Origin: Bradyrhizobium sp. CCBAU 51765
Lineage (GTDB): Bacteria > Pseudomonadota > Alphaproteobacteria > Rhizobiales > Xanthobacteraceae
DNA: 64,000 nucleotides
Direction: 5' to 3'
NCBI RefSeq assembly: GCF_015291725.1
Contig: NZ_CP030038.1
Coordinates: 6,065,001-6,129,000 of the forward strand
In this document: positions 25,871-34,341 of the stretch, piece after piece
Layout of the letters: each line of letters opens with the position of its first letter
Position numbering within the stretch: the stretch's first letter is position 1
Translations under genes and position numbers: made by a program
Notes under the pieces: generated by a model
What the model was told of the DNA's origin: nothing
What the model saw: the letters and a program-made list of their open reading frames with translations, nothing else
Database searches by the model: none

Positions 25871-27928
25871 CTACATGCCCAGCAAGCGAGGCAGCCAGAG
25901 CGACAGGCCGGGCCAATACGTCACCACCACGAGGAATCCCAGCATGGTCAGGAGCCAGGGCCACACCGCGACCGTCAGTTCGGTGATCCCCATCTTGGCG
26001 ATGCCGGAGGCGACGTAGAGGTTGAGGCCGACGGGCGGATGGCACAGCCCGACCTCCATGTTGACCGTCATCAGGATGCCGAAATGGATGGGGTCGATGC
26101 CGAGCTTGACGGCGACCGGAAACAGGATCGGCGCCATGATCAGGATGATGGAGGACGGCTCCATCACGTTGCCCGCTACCAGCAGCAGCAGGTTGACGAG
26201 CAGGAGGAAGCCGATCCATCCCAGGCCCTGGTCGATCATCCATTGCGCCAGCGCCTGCGGCACGTTCTCGTAAGTCATCAGGAACGAGAACAGCACGGCG
26301 TTGGTGATGATGTAGAGCAGCATCGCGGAGAGATTCGCCGACGACAGCAGCACGCGCGGAACGTCGCGCAGCCTGAGGTCCTTGTAGATGAACACGGCCA
26401 CGATGAAGGCGTAGACCGCGCTGACGGCGGCAGCCTCGGTCGGCGTGAACAGGCCGCTATAGATGCCGCCGATGACGATCACGATCAGCAGGATGCCCCA
26501 GATCGACTTGCGGAATGCATCGAGACGCTCGCGGAAGGTGGCTTTCGGCATCCGCGGATAGTCGTTGCGCCAGGCCCGATAGAACGTGGTGGCGCCGAGC
26601 AGCGAGGCGAGCGCCAGCCCCGGCACGATGCCGGCGATGAACAGCTTGCCGACCGAGGTGTTTGTGGACACGGCGTAGAGCACCATCGGGATCGACGGCG
26701 GGATGAGAATGCCGAGCGAGCCCGACGTCGTGATCACGCCCGCGCCGAACCGCTTCGGAAAGCCTTGCGCGACCATGGCGGGAAGGATCACCGAGCCGAT
26801 CGCCACGACCGTTGCCGGCGAGGAGCCGGAGATGGCGGCAAACAGCGCGCAGGCGACCACGCCCGACAGAGCCAGACCGCCGTACCAATGACCGACCAGC
26901 GAGGTTGCGAAGGTGATCATCCGCCGCGCCACGCCGCCATGGGTCAGGAAATTGCCGGCGAGGATGAAGAACGGGATCGCCATGATCTCGAAATTCTCGA
27001 TGCCGGTGAACAGCTTCAGCGCCACCGATTCCGTTCGCACGTCGGTCAGCGTGAACATGAAGCTGAGCACGGTCAGACCCAGCGCGATCGAGATCGGCAT
27101 GCCCGTCAGCATCAGCGAGAGCAGCAGCGCGAACACGATGGCGACGCGCGCGCCCTGCGGCAGCGTGATGAGATGGCCTGCATGGGCAAAGCAGATCGCG
27201 ACGATCAGGACCGGCAGCAGCATCAGGATCCAGCCGAGCGGGCTGCGCTCGTCGCGGACGACCTGGCTCGGCGTGACCGGCGCCGGATGCACCGGATCCG
27301 CTTCGACACCCTCGACGCCCGCCATGTCGTGATGCGGCAGCTCGCCGGTGCGGTAGAACGACCAGGCGACCTGCAGGAAGCGGAAGCACATCAGGCCGGA
27401 GCCGAGCGGGATCGTGAGATACACCATCCACATCGGCGCTTCGAGATCGTTGGATTGCTGGCCGCTCTGCCACATGTGGCCAACGAAGGCGGCCCCGAAA
27501 TAGCCGACGATGGCGGTGAAGAGGGCGCCGCACAGGAGACCGAAGGTGATGACGCGCCGGCGCGATCCGCCGGGAAGCAGGTTGACGAGCACGTCGACGC
27601 CGACATGGATGCCCGTGCGCACGCCGTAGGCGGCGCCGAACTTCGCCATCCAGATGAACATGTAGATGCAGAGTTCCTGTGCCCAGGACAGGTCGAGCGC
27701 GGCGAGCCACACGAACACCGCTCGCGCCGGCACGGCGAGGAAGGCGAGATTTCGCGCTTCCGCCCATTTGGCGATGTCGATCGACAGCCCGGCACCGTAG
27801 CGATGCAGCACGGCGACGAAGATGAGCGATGTCGCAGCCGCGATCATCGTCGCGATCAGCCACTCCTCGAGATGATCGAGAAAACGATTCAGCGCGCGCA
27901 GCAACTTGGTCCCCCCGGATTGGATCAT
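25871..27928 (-). CDS. TRAP transporter, fused small (DctQ) and large (DctM) membrane subunits
   Basis: A 685-residue membrane protein. Residues about 15-220 correspond to a four-helix DctQ subunit (includes VRTGIHVGVDVLVNLLP). After a linker (about 190-215: DMAGVEGVEADPVHPAP) comes a DctM subunit of about twelve helices, with family segments such as MAIPFFILAGNFLTHGGVARRM, SGSSPATVVAIGSV and PPSIPMVLYAVSTNTS. It forms the sodium-driven channel that takes substrate from DctP. Fused QM proteins are a known TRAP subtype. It starts 68 bases after dctP, with a hairpin between. Confidence 0.92.
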   Translation of the reverse strand: MIQSGGTKLLRALNRFLDHLEEWLIATMIAAATSLIFVAVLHRYGAGLSIDIAKWAEARNLAFLAVPARAVFVWLAALDLSWAQELCIYMFIWMAKFGAAYGVRTGIHVGVDVLVNLLPGGSRRRVITFGLLCGALFTAIVGYFGAAFVGHMWQSGQQSNDLEAPMWMVYLTIPLGSGLMCFRFLQVAWSFYRTGELPHHDMAGVEGVEADPVHPAPVTPSQVVRDERSPLGWILMLLPVLIVAICFAHAGHLITLPQGARVAIVFALLLSLMLTGMPISIALGLTVLSFMFTLTDVRTESVALKLFTGIENFEIMAIPFFILAGNFLTHGGVARRMITFATSLVGHWYGGLALSGVVACALFAAISGSSPATVVAIGSVILPAMVAQGFPKRFGAGVITTSGSLGILIPPSIPMVLYAVSTNTSVGKLFIAGIVPGLALASLLGATTFYRAWRNDYPRMPKATFRERLDAFRKSIWGILLIVIVIGGIYSGLFTPTEAAAVSAVYAFIVAVFIYKDLRLRDVPRVLLSSANLSAMLLYIITNAVLFSFLMTYENVPQALAQWMIDQGLGWIGFLLLVNLLLLVAGNVMEPSSIILIMAPILFPVAVKLGIDPIHFGILMTVNMEVGLCHPPVGLNLYVASGIAKMGITELTVAVWPWLLTMLGFLVVVTYWPGLSLWLPRLLGM

Positions 27929-27936
27929 TCAAGCGC

Positions 27937-27968
27937 AACGGCCGGGAGTGCGATCACCCCCGACCGTT
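27937..27968 (-). promoter_or_regulatory. Intercistronic hairpin between dctP and dctQM
   Basis: A 10-bp stem aacggccggg/cccgaccgtt with one G-U type mismatch. Such hairpins after the receptor gene often keep dctP mRNA more abundant than the membrane subunit mRNA. Function here is inferred from position. Confidence 0.5.
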
Positions 27969-27996
27969 GGTATTGTTCTTATTAGGGCGCAGCCCG

Positions 27997-28998
27997 TCAG
28001 TTCATCTTGACGTCGAGTTCCTTGGCGAGGAGATCGAGCACCTCCTGCCCGACCCGCCCCTTTGCCCATTTATACGTCGGCTGCATCGCCTCCTGCCAGG
28101 CCTTGCGATCGGCGTCGGTGAGATAATGCAGATTGGTCTTCCCCATCTTCTTGATCTCGGCCAGCGCGTCCTCGTTCTCCTGCCGCGCGATCGAGTTGGT
28201 GTAGTCGGTCGCCTCCGCCATCGCCTTGTCCAGCTTTGCGCGGATATCGGGCGGAAGACCTGACCAGAACTTCGAATTGACGATGACAGCATATTGCAGA
28301 TGCGCGTGATAGGATACGGTGATGTCCTTCTGCACCTCGTAGAACTTCTGCGTGAGGTAGTTTGACGCCGTGTTCTCGCAGCCGTCAACCACGCCGGTCT
28401 GCAAGGCCTGATAAACTTCCGAGAACGCCATGATCTGCGGGATCGAGCCCATGATGCGGAGATACTGGTCGGCGACCTTCGATCCGGAGATGCGGAATTT
28501 CAGCCCCTGGAAATCGGTCGGCTTCAGCAAGGGACGGTTGGCGGACAGCATGTGGAAGCCGTTGTCCCAATAGGCGAGCCCGGTGATGCCCTTGGCCTCG
28601 AGTTTCTGGAACAGCCACTTGCCGATCGTGCCCTTCATCGCGCTGGCGTAGGTCTGGTCGTCCCTGAACAGCCAGGGCAGGTCGAGCGCCTCGAACTCCT
28701 TGATGCCGAGCGGCGCGAATTTCGCCGTCGAGGGCGCAAGCATCTGCACCGAGCCGAGCTGCAGCGCCTCGATCTCCTCCTTGTCCTTGTAGAGCGTGGA
28801 GTTCGGGTAGACTTCGACCTTGACCTTGCCGTCGGTGTATTTCTCGGCGAGCTCCTTGAATTTCAGCGCGCCCTTGCCCTTCGGGGTGTCGTTGGCGACC
28901 ACGTGGCTGAACTTGATGACGATGGGACTCTGGGCTTGGGCGATGGCGGGAGCCAAGAAAACAGCCGCGGCGGCGACCGCGGCAAGCAGCTTGCGCAT
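27997..28998 (-). CDS. TRAP transporter substrate-binding protein, DctP family
   Basis: A 333-residue exported protein with a signal peptide MRKLLAAVAAAAVFLAPAIA cut before AQSPIVIKF. It has the DctP fold with the conserved arginine in GLKFRISGSKVADQYL, which in characterised members pairs with a substrate carboxylate. This makes a dicarboxylate or other organic acid likely. The ATG at 28998 is chosen; upstream in-frame sequence lacks a signal. It heads the TRAP operon, with the fused QM gene 68 bases downstream. Confidence 0.92.
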   Translation of the reverse strand: MRKLLAAVAAAAVFLAPAIAQAQSPIVIKFSHVVANDTPKGKGALKFKELAEKYTDGKVKVEVYPNSTLYKDKEEIEALQLGSVQMLAPSTAKFAPLGIKEFEALDLPWLFRDDQTYASAMKGTIGKWLFQKLEAKGITGLAYWDNGFHMLSANRPLLKPTDFQGLKFRISGSKVADQYLRIMGSIPQIMAFSEVYQALQTGVVDGCENTASNYLTQKFYEVQKDITVSYHAHLQYAVIVNSKFWSGLPPDIRAKLDKAMAEATDYTNSIARQENEDALAEIKKMGKTNLHYLTDADRKAWQEAMQPTYKWAKGRVGQEVLDLLAKELDVKMN

Positions 28999-29196
28999 GA
29001 ACGTACCTCCCAACAACTCGGAAACCGGGTTCTTCTTGTTCTTCAGGTCAGTCCTGGCAGCAATCCGCTGCTCGAACAACTGGACCCAAGCCCTGTTTGC
29101 CGCAGCCAAGCTAACTTGAGGACCGCTGCATGCGCAACCCGGTGTCCGTGCGCGTCCAGAGGGAACGAGCGCTTATGCCGCAATGCGGCACTGCAA

Positions 29197-29970
29197 TCAG
29201 CCTTTGCGCTGGGCGACCATGAAGAGGCGCCGGAACGGGAACAGCGTCTGCCCCGCAGCATTCTTCGGATAGGCCTTTGCGACGCGCATCCCATAGGCGG
29301 CTTCGAACGCGATCTTCTCCTCGCCTTGCAAGACGTCGAGGTAGCGCGTCAGCCAGGTCCCCTTGGTCCATTCCTTCACGGGGTTCTCACCCTCGAGCAC
29401 CTGGAGATACTCGGTCTCCCAGATGTCGATGTTGGCCGACATCGGCGCAAGCAGATCGTGATAGAAGGCCGGTCCCTCGACCGGCGGCGGGGTGACGAGA
29501 TGCTCCACCTTGGACCGCCACGGACCATCCAGCGCGGTCTCGCCGATCAGCACATGCGAAGGCGCGGTGAAGTTGCGCGGCATCTGCACCGCTAAGATGC
29601 CCCCACGCGCCACCTTCTCCATCAGCGACGGAAACAGTGCCGCATGATCGGGCATCCAGTGCAGTGCGGCATTGGAATAGATCAGGTCGTATTGCCCGGC
29701 GGGACTCCAATGGCCGAGATCCTCGTGCGACCATTGCACGTCCGGCGCCGCCTTCCGTCCCGCGGCGACCATCTCGGCCGATCCCTCGACACCGGTCACG
29801 CGCGCATCCGGCCAGCGCTCCCTGATCAGCTTCGTCACGTTGCCGGCGCCGGCGCCGAGATCGGCGATCGCGCGCGGGGCAAAATCCGGAATCCGCATCA
29901 GGAGGTCGACGGCGGGCCGGAGCCGATGGCCGGAGAACTTCAGATATTGCTGCGGATCCCAGACCATCAT
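29197..29970 (-). CDS. tam: Trans-aconitate 2-methyltransferase-like SAM methyltransferase
   Basis: A 257-residue class I methyltransferase. It starts MMVWDPQQYLKFSGHRLRPAVDLL, very like the opening of E. coli Tam. The SAM loop is DLGAGAGNVTKLI, followed by the acidic residue in VTGVEGSAEM and motif LIYSNAALHWMPDH. Tam methylates trans-aconitate, a toxic by-product of aconitase. Two adjacent ATG codons (29970, 29967) could serve as the start. It is divergent from the SDR gene at 30109. Confidence 0.82.
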   Translation of the reverse strand: MMVWDPQQYLKFSGHRLRPAVDLLMRIPDFAPRAIADLGAGAGNVTKLIRERWPDARVTGVEGSAEMVAAGRKAAPDVQWSHEDLGHWSPAGQYDLIYSNAALHWMPDHAALFPSLMEKVARGGILAVQMPRNFTAPSHVLIGETALDGPWRSKVEHLVTPPPVEGPAFYHDLLAPMSANIDIWETEYLQVLEGENPVKEWTKGTWLTRYLDVLQGEEKIAFEAAYGMRVAKAYPKNAAGQTLFPFRRLFMVAQRKG

Positions 29971-30108
29971 CAGAGCCTTTTCTTTTTCGTGTTTCCTTCG
30001 CCGAGGCTCTTGGTTACCACTGCTCGTCTCGGTTCGGCAAATCGCCGCACGCGGGACGGGGCAGGAAACGAACAGCAAAACGCAAAGCAACCAAGAGAGC
30101 GTGCGACC

Positions 30109-30852
30109 ATGGACCTCGGGCTCAAATCGAAAACCGCTGTCGTCACCGGCGCGAGCATCGGCATCGGCCGCGCCATTGCCAAGGGCCTCGCAGCCGAAGG
30201 CGTGCGCGTCATCGGCGTGGCGCGCCGTATCGACCTGCTGGCCGACCTGGCGAAAGAAGTCGGCGGCGGGTTGATCACGCCGTTCGAGCAGGACGTGATG
30301 GCCAAGGACGCCGCCGAGAACATTGCGGCCTTCGCGCTGAAGGAGCTCGGCCATGTCGACATCCTCGTCAACAATGCCGGCGGCAGCCGTCCCCTCCCCG
30401 TCGATGCGCCCGACAGCAAATGGGACGAGGCGATCGCGCTGAACTTCACCAGCTATCGCCGCATCGCGCACGCGCTGCTGCCGCAGATGATCGAACGCAA
30501 ATGGGGCCGCATCGTCAACATTACCGGCAAGTCCGAACCGGAAGGCCTCAATGCCGCCTTCGCCGCCAAGGCCGCGGTGCACGCCTGGGCCAAGGGCCTG
30601 TCGCGCGAGATCGGCGCGCACGGCATCACCATCAACTGCATCCCGCCCGGCCGCATCATGAGCGAACAGATCCGCCGCAACTACGCGCCGGATTATCGCG
30701 AGCGTTTTGCCGAGGAAGAAATCCCGGTGGGCTATTGGGGCGAACCGGAAGATCTCGCGGCACTCGCGGTGTTTCTGGCCTCACCGGTGGCGCGCTACAT
30801 CACGGGCACGGTGATCCCGGTGGATGGGGGATTACGGAGATACCAGTTCTAA
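30109..30852 (+). CDS. Short-chain dehydrogenase/reductase (SDR), complete copy
   Basis: A 247-residue Rossmann protein with nucleotide motif TGASIGIG (residues 13-20), NNAGG (88-92) and the C-terminal VIPVDGGLRRYQF. The catalytic lysine is present (K154), but four residues before it is Ala150, where the SDR tyrosine normally stands (next residue Phe151). Thr139/Gly140 occupy the usual serine position. It is therefore either a non-canonical or a non-catalytic SDR. Bases from 30206 to its stop are duplicated at 32360-33006. It is divergent from the Tam-like gene. Confidence 0.9.
   Translation: MDLGLKSKTAVVTGASIGIGRAIAKGLAAEGVRVIGVARRIDLLADLAKEVGGGLITPFEQDVMAKDAAENIAAFALKELGHVDILVNNAGGSRPLPVDAPDSKWDEAIALNFTSYRRIAHALLPQMIERKWGRIVNITGKSEPEGLNAAFAAKAAVHAWAKGLSREIGAHGITINCIPPGRIMSEQIRRNYAPDYRERFAEEEIPVGYWGEPEDLAALAVFLASPVARYITGTVIPVDGGLRRYQF
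30206..30852 (+). repeat. 647-bp direct repeat, copy A (within intact SDR)
   Basis: Identical to 32360-33006 except for six single-base differences, all at synonymous sites or the stop codon (TAA here, TAG in copy B). Four of the six are in the last 20 bases. The repeat starts within codon 33 and stops at the end of the stop codon. Confidence 0.97.
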
Positions 30853-32359
30853 TCCGCTATCGTCTGCCCAAAAGCAGGGACGAACCAGCTGAGCGGCCGC
30901 GGCTCAATACGCTGGGTATAAACTCCCATCGAGTGCGGCCGCCTATTTGGCCACAGTAAGTTGCTGAAATTCCTATTGATCGCTTGACCATCTTTCAGAC
31001 AGGCGAGTAGCTTATTGAAACAACCCATAGTAGACATATGCCCCTTAGCAAAATTACATTGCTCCAAATCGGAGATATTCATCTTCCTGACTGGCAAAGC
31101 CAGACAACAGAGGTAGACGTTAAGCTATCAACGTTCTCCCCGACGATCATTTCAAGCCTGGCAACTAAGCCACTCACATCTGTACTGGGAGCCCTTCGGT
31201 CGATTTGTCGGGACGAGCCCATCGATGCAGTGTTCACGATGGGCGACTTCACTAGCAAGGGGGTCACCGGATTAATCGCAGATGCGGTACTGATCCTTGA
31301 TGGCATCATCAACGAAACGTTGGCTGACCGTCGCATTCCAATCTATGGAGTTCCCGGCAATCACGACGTCAGCCGCGAAGACGCAATCCGGTTAGGCGAC
31401 ACGGGGAAATTTGACGCCCTGCAAGACGCCTTCAAAGAGCACAACTGGCGAGACCCTCCAGTCCGGAATTTTGTCAGCTACGAGGTTGTTGGTGCCAGCA
31501 AAGCGAAACTACCAGTCATCATGATGAATTCGAGCATCGGATCCTGGTCCAAGGCCCTGTATCCAAGAGGGCTCCAAGATTCTTTGCTAAGTCCCAGTGG
31601 CATGCCGCTCGAACTTTCCGACGATGAACCGTTTGGCGACAAAGGTCTCCAAACTGAGCAGCCGCCAGATCTTGCCACACAGGTCTACGAACAAATTGAC
31701 ACTCCCTATTTCCGAGCAGTCGATTTGGAGGAGATCGCGGCGCGCATCAGCCGCGATAGAAAGACCACACTTGTAGTCTCCCACCATAACCTGCTTCCAC
31801 AATATACCCCGCGCATCAGCTATTTTGGCGAAGTTCTAAACGCGGGATATGCCCCTGTTCCGCTCGACGAGACTCGACTTGCTATTTTGCTGTTAGATAC
31901 AAACATCGACACTGAAGTTTGGGCACGCAGGGCCTTAACAACAGCGGAAGGAACCGAGGTTCCCAGCGACCTCCGTGCTGGACTGCCTTGCCGCAATGGA
32001 ACGCTTTCTAAGGTCTTCGAGCAACTGCGACTCATGGGAAGTTTTCTGCACTGGCCCCAAGCTTCACGTAGTAGCTAGCTGCTTCTTGTCACTTAAGCGC
32101 CGGAATGTCAGGCTTGTTGGGCGCATCCCTCAAGAATACCGTCGGCGGAACGTAGCACCAAGCGACACGATCTGCTTATTCCGAAGCGTTGACCTAACAA
32201 ACCCTCGTGTAGTTTTCCTAAAATCTCTTCGACGACCGTTCGGATCGCCAAACTACAAGCTGCTTCCTGCATCCTAAGATTTGACCGATGGAATATTTGC
32301 TGTCTCGAATGTTTCTGCGTCACTCTTGCCCAATCGACTTAGAATCGTTGAAGACATGA
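30853..32359 (+). other. AT-richer insert between two SDR copies
   Basis: About 1.5 kb of visibly lower GC and different codon use (for example many ttt, aaa and atc/att codons) between the copies of the 647-bp repeat. It contains one broken metallophosphoesterase and no transposase, integrase or terminal inverted repeat. The 185 bases before the gene (30853-31037) hold no recognised feature. Its base composition indicates an outside origin. Confidence 0.8.
31038..32277 (+). pseudogene. Metallophosphoesterase, frameshifted near its C-terminus
   Basis: The reading frame from 31038 gives a calcineurin-like phosphoesterase: metal residues D13-x-H15 (GDIH), D70 (MGD), N108-H109-D110 (GNHD) and histidines 249-250 (VVSHHNLLP). 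It then stops at 32078 after FLHWPQASRSS. Removing one T at 32052 joins it to the next frame, which continues to 32277 and reads FLHGPKLHVVAS. That resembles the family's final metal motif (HGHKH-type), although one His is Pro. The restored protein would be about 412 residues. It is probably a decayed or truncated gene; a sequencing error at 32052 is the alternative. Confidence 0.75.
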
Positions 32360-33006
32360 GCGTCATCGGCGTGGCGCGCCGTATCGACCTGCTGGCCGAC
32401 CTGGCGAAAGAAGTCGGCGGCGGGTTGATCACGCCGTTCGAGCAGGACGTGATGGCCAAGGACGCCGCCGAGAACATTGCGGCCTTCGCGCTGAAGGAGC
32501 TCGGCCATGTCGACATCCTCGTCAACAATGCCGGCGGCAGCCGTCCCCTCCCCGTCGATGCGCCCGACAGCAAATGGGACGAGGCGATCGCGCTGAACTT
32601 CACCAGCTATCGCCGCATCGCGCACGCGCTGCTGCCGCAGATGATCGAACGCAAATGGGGCCGCATCGTCAACATTACCGGCAAGTCCGAGCCGGAAGGC
32701 CTCAATGCCGCCTTCGCCGCCAAGGCCGCGGTGCACGCCTGGGCCAAGGGCCTGTCGCGCGAGATCGGCGCGCACGGCATCACCATCAACTGCATCCCGC
32801 CCGGCCGCATCATGAGCGAACAGATCCGCCGCAACTACGCGCCGGATTATCGCGAGCGTTTTGCCGAGGAAGAAATCCCGGTGGGCTATTGGGGCGAACC
32901 GGAAGATCTCGCGGCCCTCGCGGTGTTTCTGGCCTCACCGGTGGCGCGCTACATCACGGGCACGGTGATCCCGGTGGATGGGGGATTGCGGAGGTATCAG
33001 TTCTAG
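32356..33006 (+). pseudogene. 5'-truncated duplicate of the SDR gene
   Basis: From 32360 it repeats the SDR from codon 33 to the stop, so residues 1-32 with the TGASIGIG nucleotide loop are absent. An ATG at 32356 (atgagcgtc) in the insert fuses in frame, and the open frame reaches back to 32281. A 216-residue (or longer) product could therefore be made but would lack the cofactor loop. The amino acid sequence of the shared part is identical to the complete copy. Treated as a gene remnant. Confidence 0.9.
32360..33006 (+). repeat. 647-bp direct repeat, copy B
   Basis: Second copy of 30206-30852. Left junction: copy A continues upstream with SDR codons (…gtgc), copy B with insert sequence (…catga). 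Right junction: copies diverge immediately after the stop codon. Confidence 0.97.
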
Positions 33007-33070
33007 TTAGGAGTGACCTCATGAATCCGCTCGGCCCGCGAAACGCGGCGTCCGGTTTTGCCGCAGGATC

Positions 33071-33688
33071 TCACGGTTTGACGTAGCTCCAGCCCTGTTC
33101 CTGCAGCTCCATGACGCGGACGACACCGGATTTGACGACCGTGGCCTGCGGAATCAGGCTTATGTCCTTGTTCTCCGCCTTACGCATGTTTTCCTGTGTG
33201 TTGCCGCAAGCCTTGAAGGAGATTTCGGGATGGCTCATCGCGAGGACCTCGATGCGCGGCTTTACCGGTGAGGTGTCGTCACGCAGCATGTGAAGCCCAG
33301 GACCGAAGGTGACGACCTCGATCGACACAGGCTCACCGAGATCGCGGTAGTATTGCGCGACGTTGGTCGCATTGTTGAGTGTGAGGTTCATCATCGCAGG
33401 TTCGTTGGAATTGACCTGCAATATCAGCCGATGCGGCTTCCTGGCGATCTCGGATGTGGTCATCTGAGCCAGCGCTCTCGCGCTCGCAGGGTTCTGCTTG
33501 CTCGTGTGATTCTGCCCCGGTTTGCCCGCCTGCTTATGTCTACCTGGATGCTTCTGGTTGCTCGCTTGGCTCTTCGCACTCGCCTGCGGGATCAACTGGC
33601 TGTCCTGCTGCGCCTGCGCGTTTGGTCCGGCCAGAAGCAACATCGCCAAGCCGCTGATGACTGCCATCGCCAATTTTGAATTGATCAT
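33071..33688 (-). CDS. Exported DsrE/F-like protein
   Basis: A 205-residue protein with a signal peptide (about 1-26, cut near AQAQQ), a low-complexity basic/polar stretch (about 30-75, rich in K, Q, N, H) and a C-terminal DsrE-like domain (about 85-205). The domain has a cysteine at 161 (SFKACGNTQENMRKA), in the position where DsrE-family sulfur carriers hold their active cysteine. The family moves or senses sulfane sulfur, but periplasmic versions are uncharacterised. The start at 33688 is chosen because a good signal peptide begins there. It follows the VasI-like gene on the same strand by 23 bases. Confidence 0.75.
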   Translation of the reverse strand: MINSKLAMAVISGLAMLLLAGPNAQAQQDSQLIPQASAKSQASNQKHPGRHKQAGKPGQNHTSKQNPASARALAQMTTSEIARKPHRLILQVNSNEPAMMNLTLNNATNVAQYYRDLGEPVSIEVVTFGPGLHMLRDDTSPVKPRIEVLAMSHPEISFKACGNTQENMRKAENKDISLIPQATVVKSGVVRVMELQEQGWSYVKP

Positions 33689-33711
33689 CTCGCTTCTCCG
33701 TTCCCTAATCG

Positions 33712-34341
33712 TCACCGTCCTGGTCTGGCGACGGCATGTGGCCATTTGCACGCAGCCCCCACTTTGTCGCGCACGTTCTTGAATCCGCTGAGCAGGAATT
33801 GTCCCTCTTGCACCGCGCCGGTGCGGATGGAGAGACGCACAATGGCGTGACCGTCATCGGGTAGCGACCTCAGCAACTGCAAGACGTCGCCGCCGACAGC
33901 AACGCCGGAGCCGAATGACGGCGAGGCCGCCGCGAGTTGCATTGGCGGCTCCGCATTGAGCTGAAAGGAGACGGCATACTCATTGGCACTGCGTGACACC
34001 GTCGGTCCTGCGACTACGACCTCCGTGCGGCCTTTGCGGCAGTGGATCGCGAGTTGCATTGCGGCACCATCCGAGCCGCCAACGGAAGAGGTAGTGGCGG
34101 TGACGATCGGTGAATAGTCGACAGGCGAAGTGGTCTCGCTGATCAGCCAGCCATCGTCTGACGCCCGACGCCCGGGCGGCGGAATCTTGCGTGACAGATC
34201 TTGCAGACATTCCAGCCGGGCTTGCCCCTCCATCGCCGAACAAGCCCGAAGTGTTTCCATGGGACCGCTCGTGTTTTGCGCGGAAGCGATTCCGCAGGCC
34301 ACATTGAAAGCGACGGCGAGTGGAGGAGCGGCACTCTTCAT
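33712..34341 (-). CDS. Exported protein, VasI-like
   Basis: A 209-residue protein with a signal peptide (MKSAAPPLAVAFNVACGIASA). The segment LRACSAMEGQARLECLQDLSRKI, with two cysteines, resembles the start of the VasI/TagQ-type accessory family ('W...DDSR' group) sometimes found near type VI secretion genes. The rest is a beta-rich domain with one cysteine in QLAIHCRKGRTE. No type VI genes are in the window, so a role there is not supported. Its ATG overlaps the TAXI gene stop by 4 bases (ATGA), showing operon membership. Confidence 0.6.
   Translation of the reverse strand: MKSAAPPLAVAFNVACGIASAQNTSGPMETLRACSAMEGQARLECLQDLSRKIPPPGRRASDDGWLISETTSPVDYSPIVTATTSSVGGSDGAAMQLAIHCRKGRTEVVVAGPTVSRSANEYAVSFQLNAEPPMQLAAASPSFGSGVAVGGDVLQLLRSLPDDGHAIVRLSIRTGAVQEGQFLLSGFKNVRDKVGAACKWPHAVARPGR

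Noticed and set aside
30853..32359. Insertion sequence or integron as source of the 1.5 kb insert
   Set aside because: No transposase, integrase, terminal inverted repeat or attachment-site-like element was found; the long direct repeat fits homologous integration better.
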